From positions 6,612,501 to 6,676,500 of the forward strand of contig NC_013037.1 in assembly GCF_000023125.1 (NCBI RefSeq): a DNA stretch of 64,000 nt. The letters are read 5' to 3'. Source of the stretch: Dyadobacter fermentans DSM 18053 (GTDB taxonomy: Bacteria; Bacteroidota; Bacteroidia; Cytophagales; Spirosomataceae). Below, in pieces: positions 15,766 through 24,233 of the stretch (position 1 is its first letter; each line of letters starts with the position of its first letter). The notes beneath the pieces are model-generated. The model made no database searches, had not been told where the DNA came from, and worked only from the letters and a program-made list of their open reading frames with translations. The position numbers were made by a program, and so were the translations under genes.

Positions 15766-16208
15766 TGAAAGGGCGCATCATCGGGTTGAAACTGAAAAAT
15801 GATCAGAAGTCGCTCAGGAAGGCAGCTGAACGAGCGGCGGAAGGTTTTATTGAATTCGCCCAGGCTGCCGAAGCATTTGGAAAGGCGGCCATAGAGACAC
15901 ATCGCAAACTTGCTGAGGGGTATTGTCGAGCTATCGGCAAACTGCTGGTTTTATCCGTTTATGATCGAATTATCTGGACTTATCCCGCGTACAGCCGCCG
16001 AAGTAAGAAAAATACGCGATTGCAGAGAGTGGCGCGACAGGGTGCGGCCGCAGCAGCTGCTCGACTTTCCATACTGTCAGACTTGCGACAAAAAAGGGCG
16101 TTTGGTAGAGGCCGTTCAGGTCGACCACATTACACCTTTGGAGGTTGGCGGCTTGCCGTTCGACCAGAAAAACCTTCAAAGTCTTTGCAAGCGATGCCAT
16201 ACGATTAA
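15765..16208 (+). CDS. Uncertain small phage protein; 3' half overlaps the HNH gene
   Basis: Frame opens at ATG 15765, overlapping the preceding stop (TGATG). The first 65 residues look like a genuine helical protein (SLRKAAERAAEGFIEFAQAA...ETHRKLAEGYCRAI). The frame then runs on for about 80 residues of Arg/Ser-rich sequence antiparallel in character to a real protein, in the region where the HNH gene is read in another frame. The natural stop may have been lost by a frameshift, or the long overlap may be real. Confidence 0.4.
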   Translation: MKGRIIGLKLKNDQKSLRKAAERAAEGFIEFAQAAEAFGKAAIETHRKLAEGYCRAIGKLLVLSVYDRIIWTYPAYSRRSKKNTRLQRVARQGAAAAAARLSILSDLRQKRAFGRGRSGRPHYTFGGWRLAVRPEKPSKSLQAMPYD

Positions 16209-16269
16209 GAGCGCTGAGGAGGCTCGGCGGCGCAATAAACAACCAAGTATTATCAACAAACAACAATAG
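15961..16269 (+). CDS. HNH endonuclease of the terminase-associated type
   Basis: 102 aa from ATG 15961. Zinc pair Cys39/Cys42 (FPYCQTCD), catalytic V-D-H-I-T-P-L (His56), N-L-Q-S-L-C-K-R-C-H (Asn71, Cys76, Cys79, His80) and a trailing T-I-K-S match the HNH family next to phage terminase genes, as in HK97 gp74. In such phages HNH works with terminase at packaging. The terminase genes follow about 1.1 kb downstream. Confidence 0.85.
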   Translation: MIELSGLIPRTAAEVRKIRDCREWRDRVRPQQLLDFPYCQTCDKKGRLVEAVQVDHITPLEVGGLPFDQKNLQSLCKRCHTIKSAEEARRRNKQPSIINKQQ

Positions 16270-16273
16270 TTAT

Positions 16274-16504
16274 ATGGATTCCAATCAAACATTTGGTCAA
16301 AAGGCCGTAGGCCTATCTTTCAACCCGTCAGGTGATGATGCGGTAGCGCAATGCAAACAAGGATTTGCAAGTGAAATTGATCGCATGAGCGAACTCAGAT
16401 CAACGACTGAAAGCGCGGAAGTGCGGCGACTCGCATCCGTAGCCATTACGGAGCTGCAAACTGCTCAGATGTGGGCAGTAAAAGCGCTTACATGGAGAGA
16501 TTGA
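16274..16504 (+). CDS. Acb2/Tad1-like hairpin protein (cyclic-nucleotide sponge, anti-CBASS/anti-Thoeris)
   Basis: 76 aa. The opening V-G-L-S-F-N-P-S-G and the C-terminal helix A-I-T-E-L-Q-T-A-Q-M-W-A-V-K-A are the pattern of the Acb2/Tad1 hairpin domain as I know it. Acb2 binds cyclic di- and trinucleotide signals and so blocks CBASS; Tad1 binds Thoeris signals. The small size, two-helix layout and phage context agree. It follows the leader motif ATCAACAAAC (16252-16261) and precedes a terminator. The ligand cannot be told from sequence. Confidence 0.7.
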   Translation: MDSNQTFGQKAVGLSFNPSGDDAVAQCKQGFASEIDRMSELRSTTESAEVRRLASVAITELQTAQMWAVKALTWRD

Positions 16505-16521
16505 CCGTTTAGTTAAGATGT

Positions 16522-16553
16522 GAGCGCAGGGCTGTTCTCCTGCGCTCTTTCCT
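16522..16553 (+). terminator. Terminator after the Acb2/Tad1-like gene
   Basis: GAGCGCAGG (16522-16530) pairs with CCTGCGCTC (16539-16547), a nine-pair stem with an eight-base loop, followed by TTTCC. It separates the sponge gene from the packaging genes. Confidence 0.7.
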
Positions 16554-16651
16554 TAGAATATTCATACGATTAAAAAATAAAAGCCGGGAATTCCCTTTCT
16601 GATTCCTCGGTAAAGTGCAATCTCTTCATTCATCAATAAACTATCATTATC

Positions 16652-17062
16652 ATGAAAATCGAAAACGGATTGCTGTTTGTGGCAGCATGCCAATTGTCCG
16701 CAGATTATAAAAACTCAGGTCTGGCAGGATCGATAGAAGCCTGTGTTCCCATTAGGAAGATATCACACATGAAGGAGCACCCGCACCGAGGCAAAGTTTA
16801 CACTGTACTGCACCTTGATAATGGTGACGAGATTATCGCCAGTGCGACTATTCCGGATATGATTCAGCTAATCAGAGAGGCCAGAGCAATGAGCCTGTTC
16901 GGACAAATGTCGGCGCATGCTTTCCCTAGTCCTGAGGTAATTGTAAATGGATCGGATTTGAAAGTAATGCTTGAACGGAATATTAAACGCAATGAAGGAC
17001 CTAAGTCTTTCGCAAAGGGCGGCATGATTCCACCAGGTGAGGCAATGGACGCAATGATTTAA
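16652..17062 (+). CDS. Phage protein of unknown function upstream of terminase
   Basis: 136 aa. The middle has a beta-rich part (GKVYTVLHLDNGDEIIASATIPDM) of the kind seen in small LytTR-like or regulatory phage proteins; the C-terminal third is Gly/Pro-rich (FAKGGMIPPGEA). The start is preceded by the leader motif CATCAATAAACTAT (16631-16644). No family is claimed. Confidence 0.5.
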   Translation: MKIENGLLFVAACQLSADYKNSGLAGSIEACVPIRKISHMKEHPHRGKVYTVLHLDNGDEIIASATIPDMIQLIREARAMSLFGQMSAHAFPSPEVIVNGSDLKVMLERNIKRNEGPKSFAKGGMIPPGEAMDAMI

Positions 17063-17066
17063 CCTC

Positions 17067-17267
17067 ATGAGCTGCGAATCAGGCGAGGCCATGTGCTTCG
17101 TGTTGGCTTACCTCTTGGTAGTGGGCGGACTGGCTGCAATGGTGCTGCCTCGTCGAGGGCGACCGAGGTCGAAAAAGGATGGTCACCAAAAAGGCCATTT
17201 CCAACCTCCTAAGGCCGATTTTGGAGCTTGTAGTAGTCCTACTATGGGGGAGGGGTCAAAAGTCTGA
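17067..17267 (+). CDS. Possible small membrane protein before the packaging site
   Basis: 66 aa with one hydrophobic stretch (MCFVLAYLLVVGGLAAMVL) followed by a basic tail. It starts five bases after the previous stop. Its end runs into the G-rich candidate cos region, so the C-terminus may not be under coding selection. Weak evidence. Confidence 0.35.
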   Translation: MSCESGEAMCFVLAYLLVVGGLAAMVLPRRGRPRSKKDGHQKGHFQPPKADFGACSSPTMGEGSKV

Positions 17268-17363
17268 GGTCGACCCCATGACAACGCCCGCCGTCCACAT
17301 TCAGACGTCGTGTCAAAATTCAGGGGTGGGGGGCTTCGGGGCGCTGCCCCTATTTTTAATTTT
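17241..17363. other. G-rich region with inverted repeats; candidate cos/packaging site and terminator
   Basis: Between 17241 and 17363 are a GGGGGAGGGG run, the inverted repeat GGGGTC (17252-17257)/GACCCC (17272-17277), a run of G at 17323-17333 and the hairpin GGGGC (17338-17342)/GCCCC (17346-17350) followed by TATTTTTAATTTTTT. It lies directly before the small terminase gene, where cos sites of HK97-like phages are found. The last hairpin also looks like a terminator. Confidence 0.4.
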
Positions 17364-17378
17364 TTTAGTGTTTCTGAA

Positions 17379-17894
17379 ATGGCAGGTAGACCCGCGAGGC
17401 CGACGAATCAAAAGATTATTGATGGAACTTTTCGAGCAGATCGAGCAGTCGCGCATGAGATGATGCCCGAGAAATTGGAGGCTTCGCCGCCAGCTCCCAG
17501 GGATCTTTCAAAGGCGGCCAAACTTGAATGGGATAGTGTTTGCGCGGAGCTGTTGAGATTGAAAATGCTGCATCGTGTTGACCTTGGATTGCTTGCTGCC
17601 TATTGCATCGAAATGGCGTCTTACCTGGAAGAAACCAAGAAAATCAAAAAAGAGGGTTCGGTGCTCACCATTCAGAGTAAAACCGGCGAGTATAAAATGC
17701 CAAACCCCAGGATTGCGATTAAAAATGCCGCGCTGAAAAATGCGCAAGCTCTCGCAAATCAGTTTGGCTTTACGCCATCGGCGCGAGCTCGGATCAATGT
17801 GCCTGCTGGCGAAAGCGAAAGTGCATTGGAAAAGCTGCTACGGGCCAAAATGGAGAATAAGAATAGGCTCAGAAATGGAAATCAACAAGATTGA
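17379..17894 (+). CDS. Terminase small subunit, P27 family
   Basis: 171 aa from ATG 17379 (MAGRPARPTNQK..., the G-R-P-x-x-P-T start common in this family). The body has PPAPRDLSKAAKLEWDSVCAELL, then a helix pair (DLGLLAAYCIEMASYLEE) and NPRIAIKNAALKNAQALANQFGFTPSARAR, which is the P27 pattern. It recognises phage DNA at the packaging site and recruits the large subunit, whose gene overlaps by 20 nt. A longer frame start at 17310 lies within the G-rich region and is rejected. Confidence 0.9.
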   Translation: MAGRPARPTNQKIIDGTFRADRAVAHEMMPEKLEASPPAPRDLSKAAKLEWDSVCAELLRLKMLHRVDLGLLAAYCIEMASYLEETKKIKKEGSVLTIQSKTGEYKMPNPRIAIKNAALKNAQALANQFGFTPSARARINVPAGESESALEKLLRAKMENKNRLRNGNQQD

Positions 17895-19599
17895 ATATGC
17901 TTATCAATATGCGGAGGGAGTTCGAAACGGGTCGATTTCAGTTTGCCGATACATTCGCCTGGCAGTTGACAAATATTTTGATCAGCAAAGCCGTGCGGAT
18001 GAGTTAGGGATTTTTTGGGACGAGGAGGATGCCCAGATCGTGTTGAGCTTTTTTGAGCTACTGTCTTTTACTGCTGGGCGTCATGCAGGGAAGCCGTTTA
18101 AGTTGGAGCCTTGGCAATGCTTCCTCCTTGCAAATGTATTCGGATGGAAAACATGGTCTGATGACGGCGAACCGTTTCGGCTATATCGTGAGGTTTATTT
18201 AGAGATTCCCAAAAAGAACGGGAAAACCGAGCTCGGCGCGGCAGTTGCAATATACATGATGGTCGCCGATGGAGAGGCGGGCGCTCAGGTATACACCGCT
18301 GCGTACACCAGGGACCAGGCAAAGTTATGTTTCCATGCCGCCCAGGAAATGGTAAAAAAGTCGTACGCTATCAAAAATGAGATTCGGCTTCTTACTAACC
18401 ACATGAGCGTACCCGAAACGTTTTCAATGATGGCGGCGGTCTCCCATGACGCCAAAAACTCAGAGGGGAAAAACAGTCATTGCGTGATCTATGACGAATT
18501 TCACGTGCATTTGACAGACAAGTTGAAAATGTCGTTAGAATCCGGAATGTCAGCTAGGACGCAGCCGGTACTACTGACGCCCACAACGGCCGGCGATAAT
18601 AAGCAATCCCCATGCTACGATTTTCGAACGACTTGTATCAACATCCTGGAAGGTCGGTCCAGCATTACCGATACCTTCGCCATGATCTACACCATTGATG
18701 AAGATGATGATTGGAAAGATGAAAAAGTTTGGCATAAGGCGAATCCAAATCTTGGTGTTTCCAAGCAGCTGCAATACCTGCGGAACAAATTCAAAAAAGC
18801 CATGGAGAATGGCCGGGAAGAGGTCGACTTTAAAACGAAGCAGTTGGACGTTTGGGTCGACGCTGCCGTCACCTGGATCAAATCGGAGACATGGGCGGCT
18901 ATGGCTGACCCCAATTTTGTAGTTCCGGAAGGGGCTGTTTGCTATGCAGGAATCGACCTTGGAGAAACGAATGACTTTACTGGATATTCCAAGTTTTTCC
19001 CGGAGTACAACTACATCGTTACCAAGTATTACGTTCCCGAGGCAGCTGCTGAGTATGCGGCAAGATTTGGAATTGACTATAAGCAGTGGGCAGAAGAGGA
19101 ATATATGACACTTACTCCGGGCGAAACCACCGATTACGAATGGTTGAAGCAGGATATTTACCAGGACGCGGATCGGTACAATATGCTGTTTATCGGGATG
19201 GACCCATGGCACGGAACTCAGACAAGGGAGCAGCTAAATGAAGAACTAGGAACGACTTATGCGGCAGTTCGCAGGGAGGACGGGAGTTTGAATTACGACT
19301 ACCACAATAAGGTTCAAAAGTTCAGGCAGGCGGCTGTTAATATGAGTCCAGCAACCAAGCATTTTGAGGAAATGTGTATGAATAAGCTGTTTGTGCATGA
19401 CGGTAACCCAATTTCAGCATGGATGTTGGCAAACGTCGCTCTTCACAAAGACGCAGTTGGTAATATAAGGCCCGACAAGAGCAAAAGCCGTGACAAAATA
19501 GACGGCATTGTCAGCAAAATAATTGCCATTGGGATGTATCTCCAATGGGATCATACAACCGATAATTTTACAAACGATGATAACTATGGAATTTACTGA
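17875..19599 (+). CDS. Terminase large subunit, HK97-type
   Basis: 574 aa. The ATPase has a Walker A-type loop I-P-K-K-N-G-K-T-E (111-119) and Walker B C-V-I-Y-D-E (203-208). The RNase H-like nuclease has Y-A-G-I-D-L-G-E-T-N-D and the late acidic D-G-I-V-S-K-I. It cuts concatemers and pumps DNA into the prohead through the portal encoded downstream. Start ATG 17875 overlaps the end of the small subunit gene by 20 nt; the upstream extension is only open frame. Confidence 0.95.
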   Translation: MEINKIEYAYQYAEGVRNGSISVCRYIRLAVDKYFDQQSRADELGIFWDEEDAQIVLSFFELLSFTAGRHAGKPFKLEPWQCFLLANVFGWKTWSDDGEPFRLYREVYLEIPKKNGKTELGAAVAIYMMVADGEAGAQVYTAAYTRDQAKLCFHAAQEMVKKSYAIKNEIRLLTNHMSVPETFSMMAAVSHDAKNSEGKNSHCVIYDEFHVHLTDKLKMSLESGMSARTQPVLLTPTTAGDNKQSPCYDFRTTCINILEGRSSITDTFAMIYTIDEDDDWKDEKVWHKANPNLGVSKQLQYLRNKFKKAMENGREEVDFKTKQLDVWVDAAVTWIKSETWAAMADPNFVVPEGAVCYAGIDLGETNDFTGYSKFFPEYNYIVTKYYVPEAAAEYAARFGIDYKQWAEEEYMTLTPGETTDYEWLKQDIYQDADRYNMLFIGMDPWHGTQTREQLNEELGTTYAAVRREDGSLNYDYHNKVQKFRQAAVNMSPATKHFEEMCMNKLFVHDGNPISAWMLANVALHKDAVGNIRPDKSKSRDKIDGIVSKIIAIGMYLQWDHTTDNFTNDDNYGIY

Positions 19600-19792
19600 G
19601 CTAAAAATTGAAAAATCAGGCTTGCAGATCACAAAAGATGAGCATTTTAGGCTTTTTAACGACTTTCGAGAGGGGGGATTAAGTATGCGAGCCGCATTCA
19701 TGAAAGTCGAAAGCGCATGCCGCCAAAATGGTGTAAAGGGCTATTACTCATCGTTTTTTTCCTTCAAAACTGCCTTTTATACTTCGAAGTAA
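19586..19792 (+). CDS. Small phage protein, unknown
   Basis: 68 aa starting at ATG 19586, overlapping the terminase stop by 14 nt. Helical, with KDEHFRLFNDFREGGLSMRAAFMKVESACRQ, which could be a small DNA-binding helix pair. No family recognised. Confidence 0.5.
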   Translation: MEFTELKIEKSGLQITKDEHFRLFNDFREGGLSMRAAFMKVESACRQNGVKGYYSSFFSFKTAFYTSK

Positions 19793-19872
19793 AAAATATT
19801 GGTTATTGACAGTTACTTTTTTGCGAATCGGATGCAAGAAGGTTCGTAAATTTCGCATAAACTCAAAAATCC

Positions 19873-21204
19873 TTGGCAAATTGGTATTCAAAGCTATTCG
19901 GCAGGCGCTCATTTGTGCCTGAACCGTCCATTGCGATTGGACCCGTAGCGGAAGAACGTTCCGTTTTGGCTTCCACGATGGATGATGCCCAGGTATTTTT
20001 AAAGAAATTGGGGCTCGAACACCTTTCGGTATATGTTTCAGCCCAAAATGCAATGGGAATCGCCACCTTTTATGGGTGCGTGAAATTCATCAGCAATCAA
20101 ATCGCAAGCTTGCCGTATAATGTATACCGTTCAACAGGTAAGGATGGCGCAGTTAAACAGTACGAGCACCCATTAAATTTCGCCTTGGAGACGCGCCTCA
20201 ATAAAAACATGGGGCCGTTAGTGGGGAGAAGATCCCTGATTTTGAATTGTCTTGTCCATGGATGGGCAATAGCAGAGGTAAAGCGAGATTTGAACCGTCG
20301 AACGAAGGAAATCGTCCCTTATCCACGAAAGCAAGTTCAAATCTTGCACGATCAGGACTCGGATAGTTACTTTTTCGACATTCCCCATCTGAACAAACGT
20401 TTGTCGCAAGATGACGTCATTTTTTTGAAGGATTTGAGTTTTGACGGTGCCATCGGCGAGTCAATTGTTGACTGGCAGCACGACACGCTTGCAATTGATC
20501 TGACAGCCAAGGCTCACACCAAAAGCTTTCTAAAAAATCGAACGTTTATGGGCGGCTTTTTAAGCCACCCTGCCGTCGGGCAGACGAAAGATGAGGATGC
20601 AGCAAAAAAGATCAAGGACCGGGTGAACACTGCGCTATCCGAGGATGGAATGGCGGTGCTTCCAAAGGATGTTACTTATCACCCGCTGGGTCTTTCTCCG
20701 GCCGATTCGAGGCTACTTGAAATATTTGGGATGTCGGATAAAGACATCGCAAAACTTTTCAACATGAGCCTTGCAATGATTGGAGATACTGAGGTTCAGA
20801 GCTCATGGGGAAGCGGCGTCGAGCAGATGTACACCATTTTGACCAACTCGGTATTGATCCCTATCGCAAAGCAAATTGAGGAAGAGGTGAACTACAAGTG
20901 TTTCCGGCTGGATGAAATCAGGTCCGGGTATTACACCAGTCACAACTTTAAAGGACTACTTCGCGGTGATTTCAAAACTCAGTCTGAGCACCTTCAACGC
21001 ATGGTAACGGCTGGGATTTACACTCCGGACGAAGCTCGCTCTTACGATGACAAAGGGCCGCTTCCGAACGGAACCGGAGCAAGGGCTTACATGAATGGAA
21101 CAATGACGCCTCTCGAACTGATCGACGAGGTAAAAACTTCAAAAAAGAATGGAAACAAGGGTTCTTCCGCAGGAGCTGAGCGAGGTAAGGGCGATCAAGA
21201 ATGA
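19873..21204 (+). CDS. Portal protein, HK97 family
   Basis: 443 aa, starting at TTG 19873 (MANWYSKLFGRR..., a typical portal opening; no ATG is near). Family marks are ATFYGCVKFISNQIASLPYNVYR, HPLNFALETRLNKNMG, the long linker region IRYPR-like VPYPRKQVQIL, and IFGMSDKDIAKLFNMSLAMIGD. Portals form the dodecameric DNA channel at one capsid vertex. Its end overlaps the protease gene by 56 nt. Confidence 0.93.
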   Translation: MANWYSKLFGRRSFVPEPSIAIGPVAEERSVLASTMDDAQVFLKKLGLEHLSVYVSAQNAMGIATFYGCVKFISNQIASLPYNVYRSTGKDGAVKQYEHPLNFALETRLNKNMGPLVGRRSLILNCLVHGWAIAEVKRDLNRRTKEIVPYPRKQVQILHDQDSDSYFFDIPHLNKRLSQDDVIFLKDLSFDGAIGESIVDWQHDTLAIDLTAKAHTKSFLKNRTFMGGFLSHPAVGQTKDEDAAKKIKDRVNTALSEDGMAVLPKDVTYHPLGLSPADSRLLEIFGMSDKDIAKLFNMSLAMIGDTEVQSSWGSGVEQMYTILTNSVLIPIAKQIEEEVNYKCFRLDEIRSGYYTSHNFKGLLRGDFKTQSEHLQRMVTAGIYTPDEARSYDDKGPLPNGTGARAYMNGTMTPLELIDEVKTSKKNGNKGSSAGAERGKGDQE

Positions 21205-21739
21205 GCAAGGGGTTTGGCATATCCCTGGGAAAGCTATTGTTTTCAATCAGCGTTCCCGAAAAATCGGCTGGTTTTATGAGGTAATTGATTCGAGAGCCCT
21301 TGAAGGTGCGCGTATCGACGATGCAATTTCGTGCTTTAACCACAACACGAGCATCATTTTGGGATCCGTTCGCAACCAGACAACCAGCTATACGATTACG
21401 CCGGGTGCTATGGAGTACGACATTCTTCCGCCCGATAATCAGCATACGCAGGACGTTGTGATTGCGCCGATTGTACGCCGGGACGTTACCGGCAGTTCTT
21501 TCATGTTCAATGCAGCGAGAAAGGGCGACGAATGGGTTGAGGAGGATGGTATTTATGTTCGTTACGTCAAAAAGATCGAAGAGGTTTACGAGTTCGGACC
21601 CGTATCGATGCCAGCTTACATGAATACTTCGACGGATGTTGCAAAGCGCTCTTATGATGACTTCATCAAGGAGCATAAACAGCAAGAAATTGCTTTCAGA
21701 AGTCAGTTTGCCAAAATGCAACTGGCTCTTTACCGATAA
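21149..21739 (+). CDS. Prohead protease, HK97 (S78) family
   Basis: 196 aa. The catalytic His lies in C-F-N-H-N (His65) and the nucleophile in T-G-S-S-F-M-F (Ser116/117), with a following R-R-D-V-T. The protease cuts the scaffold part of the capsid protein during maturation. It overlaps the portal gene and lies 26 nt before the capsid gene, the standard order. Confidence 0.9.
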   Translation: METRVLPQELSEVRAIKNEQGVWHIPGKAIVFNQRSRKIGWFYEVIDSRALEGARIDDAISCFNHNTSIILGSVRNQTTSYTITPGAMEYDILPPDNQHTQDVVIAPIVRRDVTGSSFMFNAARKGDEWVEEDGIYVRYVKKIEEVYEFGPVSMPAYMNTSTDVAKRSYDDFIKEHKQQEIAFRSQFAKMQLALYR

Positions 21740-21765
21740 TTTTCAATTCATCAATAAACTATAAA

Positions 21766-23082
21766 ATGGCTAAGAAAACGCTTAAAGAATTGCTGGATGA
21801 GCGCGCCCTGAAAGCAGAGGCCGCTGATACAGCTTCCAAGGTTGGGGATGCCGAGAGCCGGAATCTCACACCGGATGAGTTTAAAACATTCAACGACCTA
21901 CTTGGAGAAGTTCGGGCGTTGGACGAGCAAATTGTACAGGCGAGAGCTATTGAGGCTTTCCAGGCTGGCCGCGCACAGGGATTCCCCGGCGGTGGAGAGA
22001 GCGGAAACCGTGACACTTCTGCCGGTGATCAGCGTGATATGTCGGGTTACAACCTGAACAAGGCGCTTCTTGCAAAAGTTGACGGTCGCGCACTGGATGG
22101 TGTGGAGGCTGAGGTTCAGCAAATGGCCGAGGCAAGGGCGAGAGAGGACGGCATTAAGCTGAACGGCAATGGCGTTGTAGTACTCGACGAAGTATTGCAG
22201 AAACGTGGACAGACCGTTACCCTTCAAACTGCGAACCCTGGCGATCAGGGTGGACTTTTGGTGCCAAAGCAGATGCAAGGCGTTTTGGGCATCATGCAGG
22301 CAAATACTTTCCTCGATAAGGTAGGCGCGCGCTTTATGACTGGCCTTAGCGGAGACCTGGTTTTCCCGGTACAGGAAACGACCCCGGTTATTCAGGAGTT
22401 GACTGAGATTGAAGAGGGCGACGACACCGAAGTTCTGTTCAGTTCATTCGAGATGAAGCCACAGCGCAGGTTTACCAATGTGCCTATCTCTCGTCAGCTG
22501 TTGATTCAGTCATCGATCGATATGCAAAACTTTGTGATTACAGCGATCGGTGTAGCTCTTTCTCAGAAAATGAATGCTGAGGCAGTGGCGCATTTGTTAA
22601 CTATCATTACGTCTGGAAATGGCAACCTGATTTCATTGGGGACCAATGGTGACGCAATCGATTACAATGATGTCGTTGCCCTGGAAGCTCTTATCGAAGG
22701 CTTCGACCACTTGCGCGGCGAGGCTAAATACCTTACCAATAGCAAGGTTAAGGCTAAGCTGAAAACCACTCAGATTTTCACCGGTACAAATGGTGTGCCT
22801 GTTTGGGGTGGAGACGATGTGCTTAACGGCTATCGTGCGATCTCGTCCAATATTGTACCATCGAACATTACGAAAGGTACTGGAACAAACCTGTCCGCGC
22901 TTTTCCTTGGTATCTGGTCTGATTTCATGGTTGGATTGTGGGGTGGTACTGAGTACATCATCGACCACATCACACTTAAAAAGAAAGCGCAGCTGGAAAT
23001 TACGGCGAATGCTTTCTGGAACATGAAAGCCGCTCGTGCGAAATCGTTTGCCGGGATCAAAGATATCGTGACCACGCTGTAA
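21766..23082 (+). CDS. Major capsid protein, HK97 fold
   Basis: 438 aa. The first 95 residues form a charged coiled-coil delta (scaffold) domain (KTLKELLDERALKAEAADT...FKTFNDLLGEVRALDEQI). The shell part begins around residue 140 (LQTANPGDQGGLLVPKQM) and has the family blocks FLDKVGARFMTGLSGDLVFPV, RRFTNVPISRQLLIQSSIDMQNFV and the end WNMKAARAKSFAGIKDI. The upstream protease is expected to remove the delta domain. The leader motif CATCAATAAACTATAAA lies right before the start. Confidence 0.95.
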   Translation: MAKKTLKELLDERALKAEAADTASKVGDAESRNLTPDEFKTFNDLLGEVRALDEQIVQARAIEAFQAGRAQGFPGGGESGNRDTSAGDQRDMSGYNLNKALLAKVDGRALDGVEAEVQQMAEARAREDGIKLNGNGVVVLDEVLQKRGQTVTLQTANPGDQGGLLVPKQMQGVLGIMQANTFLDKVGARFMTGLSGDLVFPVQETTPVIQELTEIEEGDDTEVLFSSFEMKPQRRFTNVPISRQLLIQSSIDMQNFVITAIGVALSQKMNAEAVAHLLTIITSGNGNLISLGTNGDAIDYNDVVALEALIEGFDHLRGEAKYLTNSKVKAKLKTTQIFTGTNGVPVWGGDDVLNGYRAISSNIVPSNITKGTGTNLSALFLGIWSDFMVGLWGGTEYIIDHITLKKKAQLEITANAFWNMKAARAKSFAGIKDIVTTL

Positions 23083-23135
23083 CCAATTCCCATTTGTTTA
23101 ACCGGGCCGGAAGCGGCCCACTTCCATAGATTATA

Positions 23136-23333
23136 ATGGCAGAAGAAACCAATAAAAATCCTGAGCCTGAAAAATCTGGCAAAGCCACAAAGGCCGAAAA
23201 AGTCAAAACCAAGCAGGTTGAAATCATCAAATTTCACCCACTTGTCGCCCACGAGGTAGGCGAACAGCCTATTCTAACCGAGGAAAAGGCTGACGAGCTG
23301 ATCGAGAAAAAATACGCGAAGGCGCTTAAATGA
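23136..23333 (+). CDS. Small Lys/Glu-rich phage head protein
   Basis: 65 aa, extremely charged (NPEPEKSGKATKAEKVKTKQ), with a C-terminal helix (EEKADELIEKKYAKALK). Placed between capsid and connector genes and overlapping the next start (ATGA). Possibly a head-decoration or Rho-N-like protein; no clear family. Confidence 0.55.
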   Translation: MAEETNKNPEPEKSGKATKAEKVKTKQVEIIKFHPLVAHEVGEQPILTEEKADELIEKKYAKALK

Positions 23334-23881
23334 GGACCTACCCGAGATTAAAGACGAAGTACACTTCTTTGCCTGTTTCAGTTGAGCAGGCAAAGAAGTG
23401 GCTACGTCTTGATATCCCGGGATTCACGGGCGAGGATGAGAAGATTGAAGAGCTGATCGGTTCCGCCGTCGACTACGTTGAAACTGAGTGTAAGCTATCA
23501 TTAGGGCTTTCCGATTATGAGTGGTATGCGAACTGCTTGCCGTGTGAAATTCCTGATCAGTTTCTTGTCGACAGCATCACCAGCATAGAAGAGCTCTTTC
23601 CTTCCGGCTACACGGTCATTGCTGACACAAACTACTTCCTGGTTCCCGTCAGTGAGCGGAGCTCGAAGATTCAATGGATTTCTTCCTTCGAAACGTCGAG
23701 CACGGTATTTCGGGTCAATTTCAAGGCGGGATATGCCGACGGGAAAATCCCGAAGCGCCTTTTGCAGGCCGTTCGTGGCCTGATTGCAGAGTGGTACGAC
23801 AGTCCAGGCGACTACGTGCGAGAGAAGAAAACGATGGTTGACCGGCTTTTGGAGCCTTTCGTGATTGCTTATGCGGGATAG
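23330..23881 (+). CDS. Head-tail connector (gp6-like adaptor)
   Basis: 183 aa. VSVEQAKKWLRLDIPGFTGEDEKIEELIGSA is the helical opening of the Phage_connect_1/gp6-like family (x-V-x-L-x-E-A-K-x-x-L-R), with the following beta domain and a C-terminal helix PKRLLQAVRGLIAEWYDSPGDY. It makes a ring under the portal. Position right after capsid genes agrees. Confidence 0.85.
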   Translation: MRTYPRLKTKYTSLPVSVEQAKKWLRLDIPGFTGEDEKIEELIGSAVDYVETECKLSLGLSDYEWYANCLPCEIPDQFLVDSITSIEELFPSGYTVIADTNYFLVPVSERSSKIQWISSFETSSTVFRVNFKAGYADGKIPKRLLQAVRGLIAEWYDSPGDYVREKKTMVDRLLEPFVIAYAG

Positions 23882-24233
23882 ACGGGACATAAGGCGTGGC
23901 CGCGGGATTTACGATCGCAGAATCCAAATTCTGCAACCTGTTGACGAACCGAACGAATACAATGAAGAGCAACTTGTCTATTCACCGAAGTACACCGACT
24001 TTCCGGCAGGCAAAGTAAACAAGAGCTCGCAGGGAAACGAGGGCTCGGACGGCCAGATAATCCAATCTTCGTCAATGGTAGACTGGCAGCTGCCTTTTGT
24101 TCCGGATCTCGGGATAAAAACTTCATGGAGAATCAAAGATCAGTTTTCCGGTCTGACCTATGAAGTTATTGCGCCGGCCGAAGAAGTTGGACGTCGCGAG
24201 GCATGGTTAGTAAAAACGAGGATAGTGGAATGA
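23871..24233 (+). CDS. Head closure (head-tail joining) protein
   Basis: 120 aa from ATG 23871, overlapping the connector gene. The opening R-R-G-R-G-I-Y-D-R-R-I-Q-I-L-Q-P and the later IKTSWRIKDQFSGLTYEVIAP are typical of SPP1 gp16/HK97 gp7-type head closure proteins, which seal the connector after packaging. Order between connector and gp10-like gene supports this. Confidence 0.8.
   Translation: MRDRRDIRRGRGIYDRRIQILQPVDEPNEYNEEQLVYSPKYTDFPAGKVNKSSQGNEGSDGQIIQSSSMVDWQLPFVPDLGIKTSWRIKDQFSGLTYEVIAPAEEVGRREAWLVKTRIVE

Noticed and set aside
17179..17463. 94-codon rightward frame with hydrophobic stretch
   Set aside because: Runs through the G-rich packaging region and overlaps the small terminase gene in another frame; no support beyond being open.
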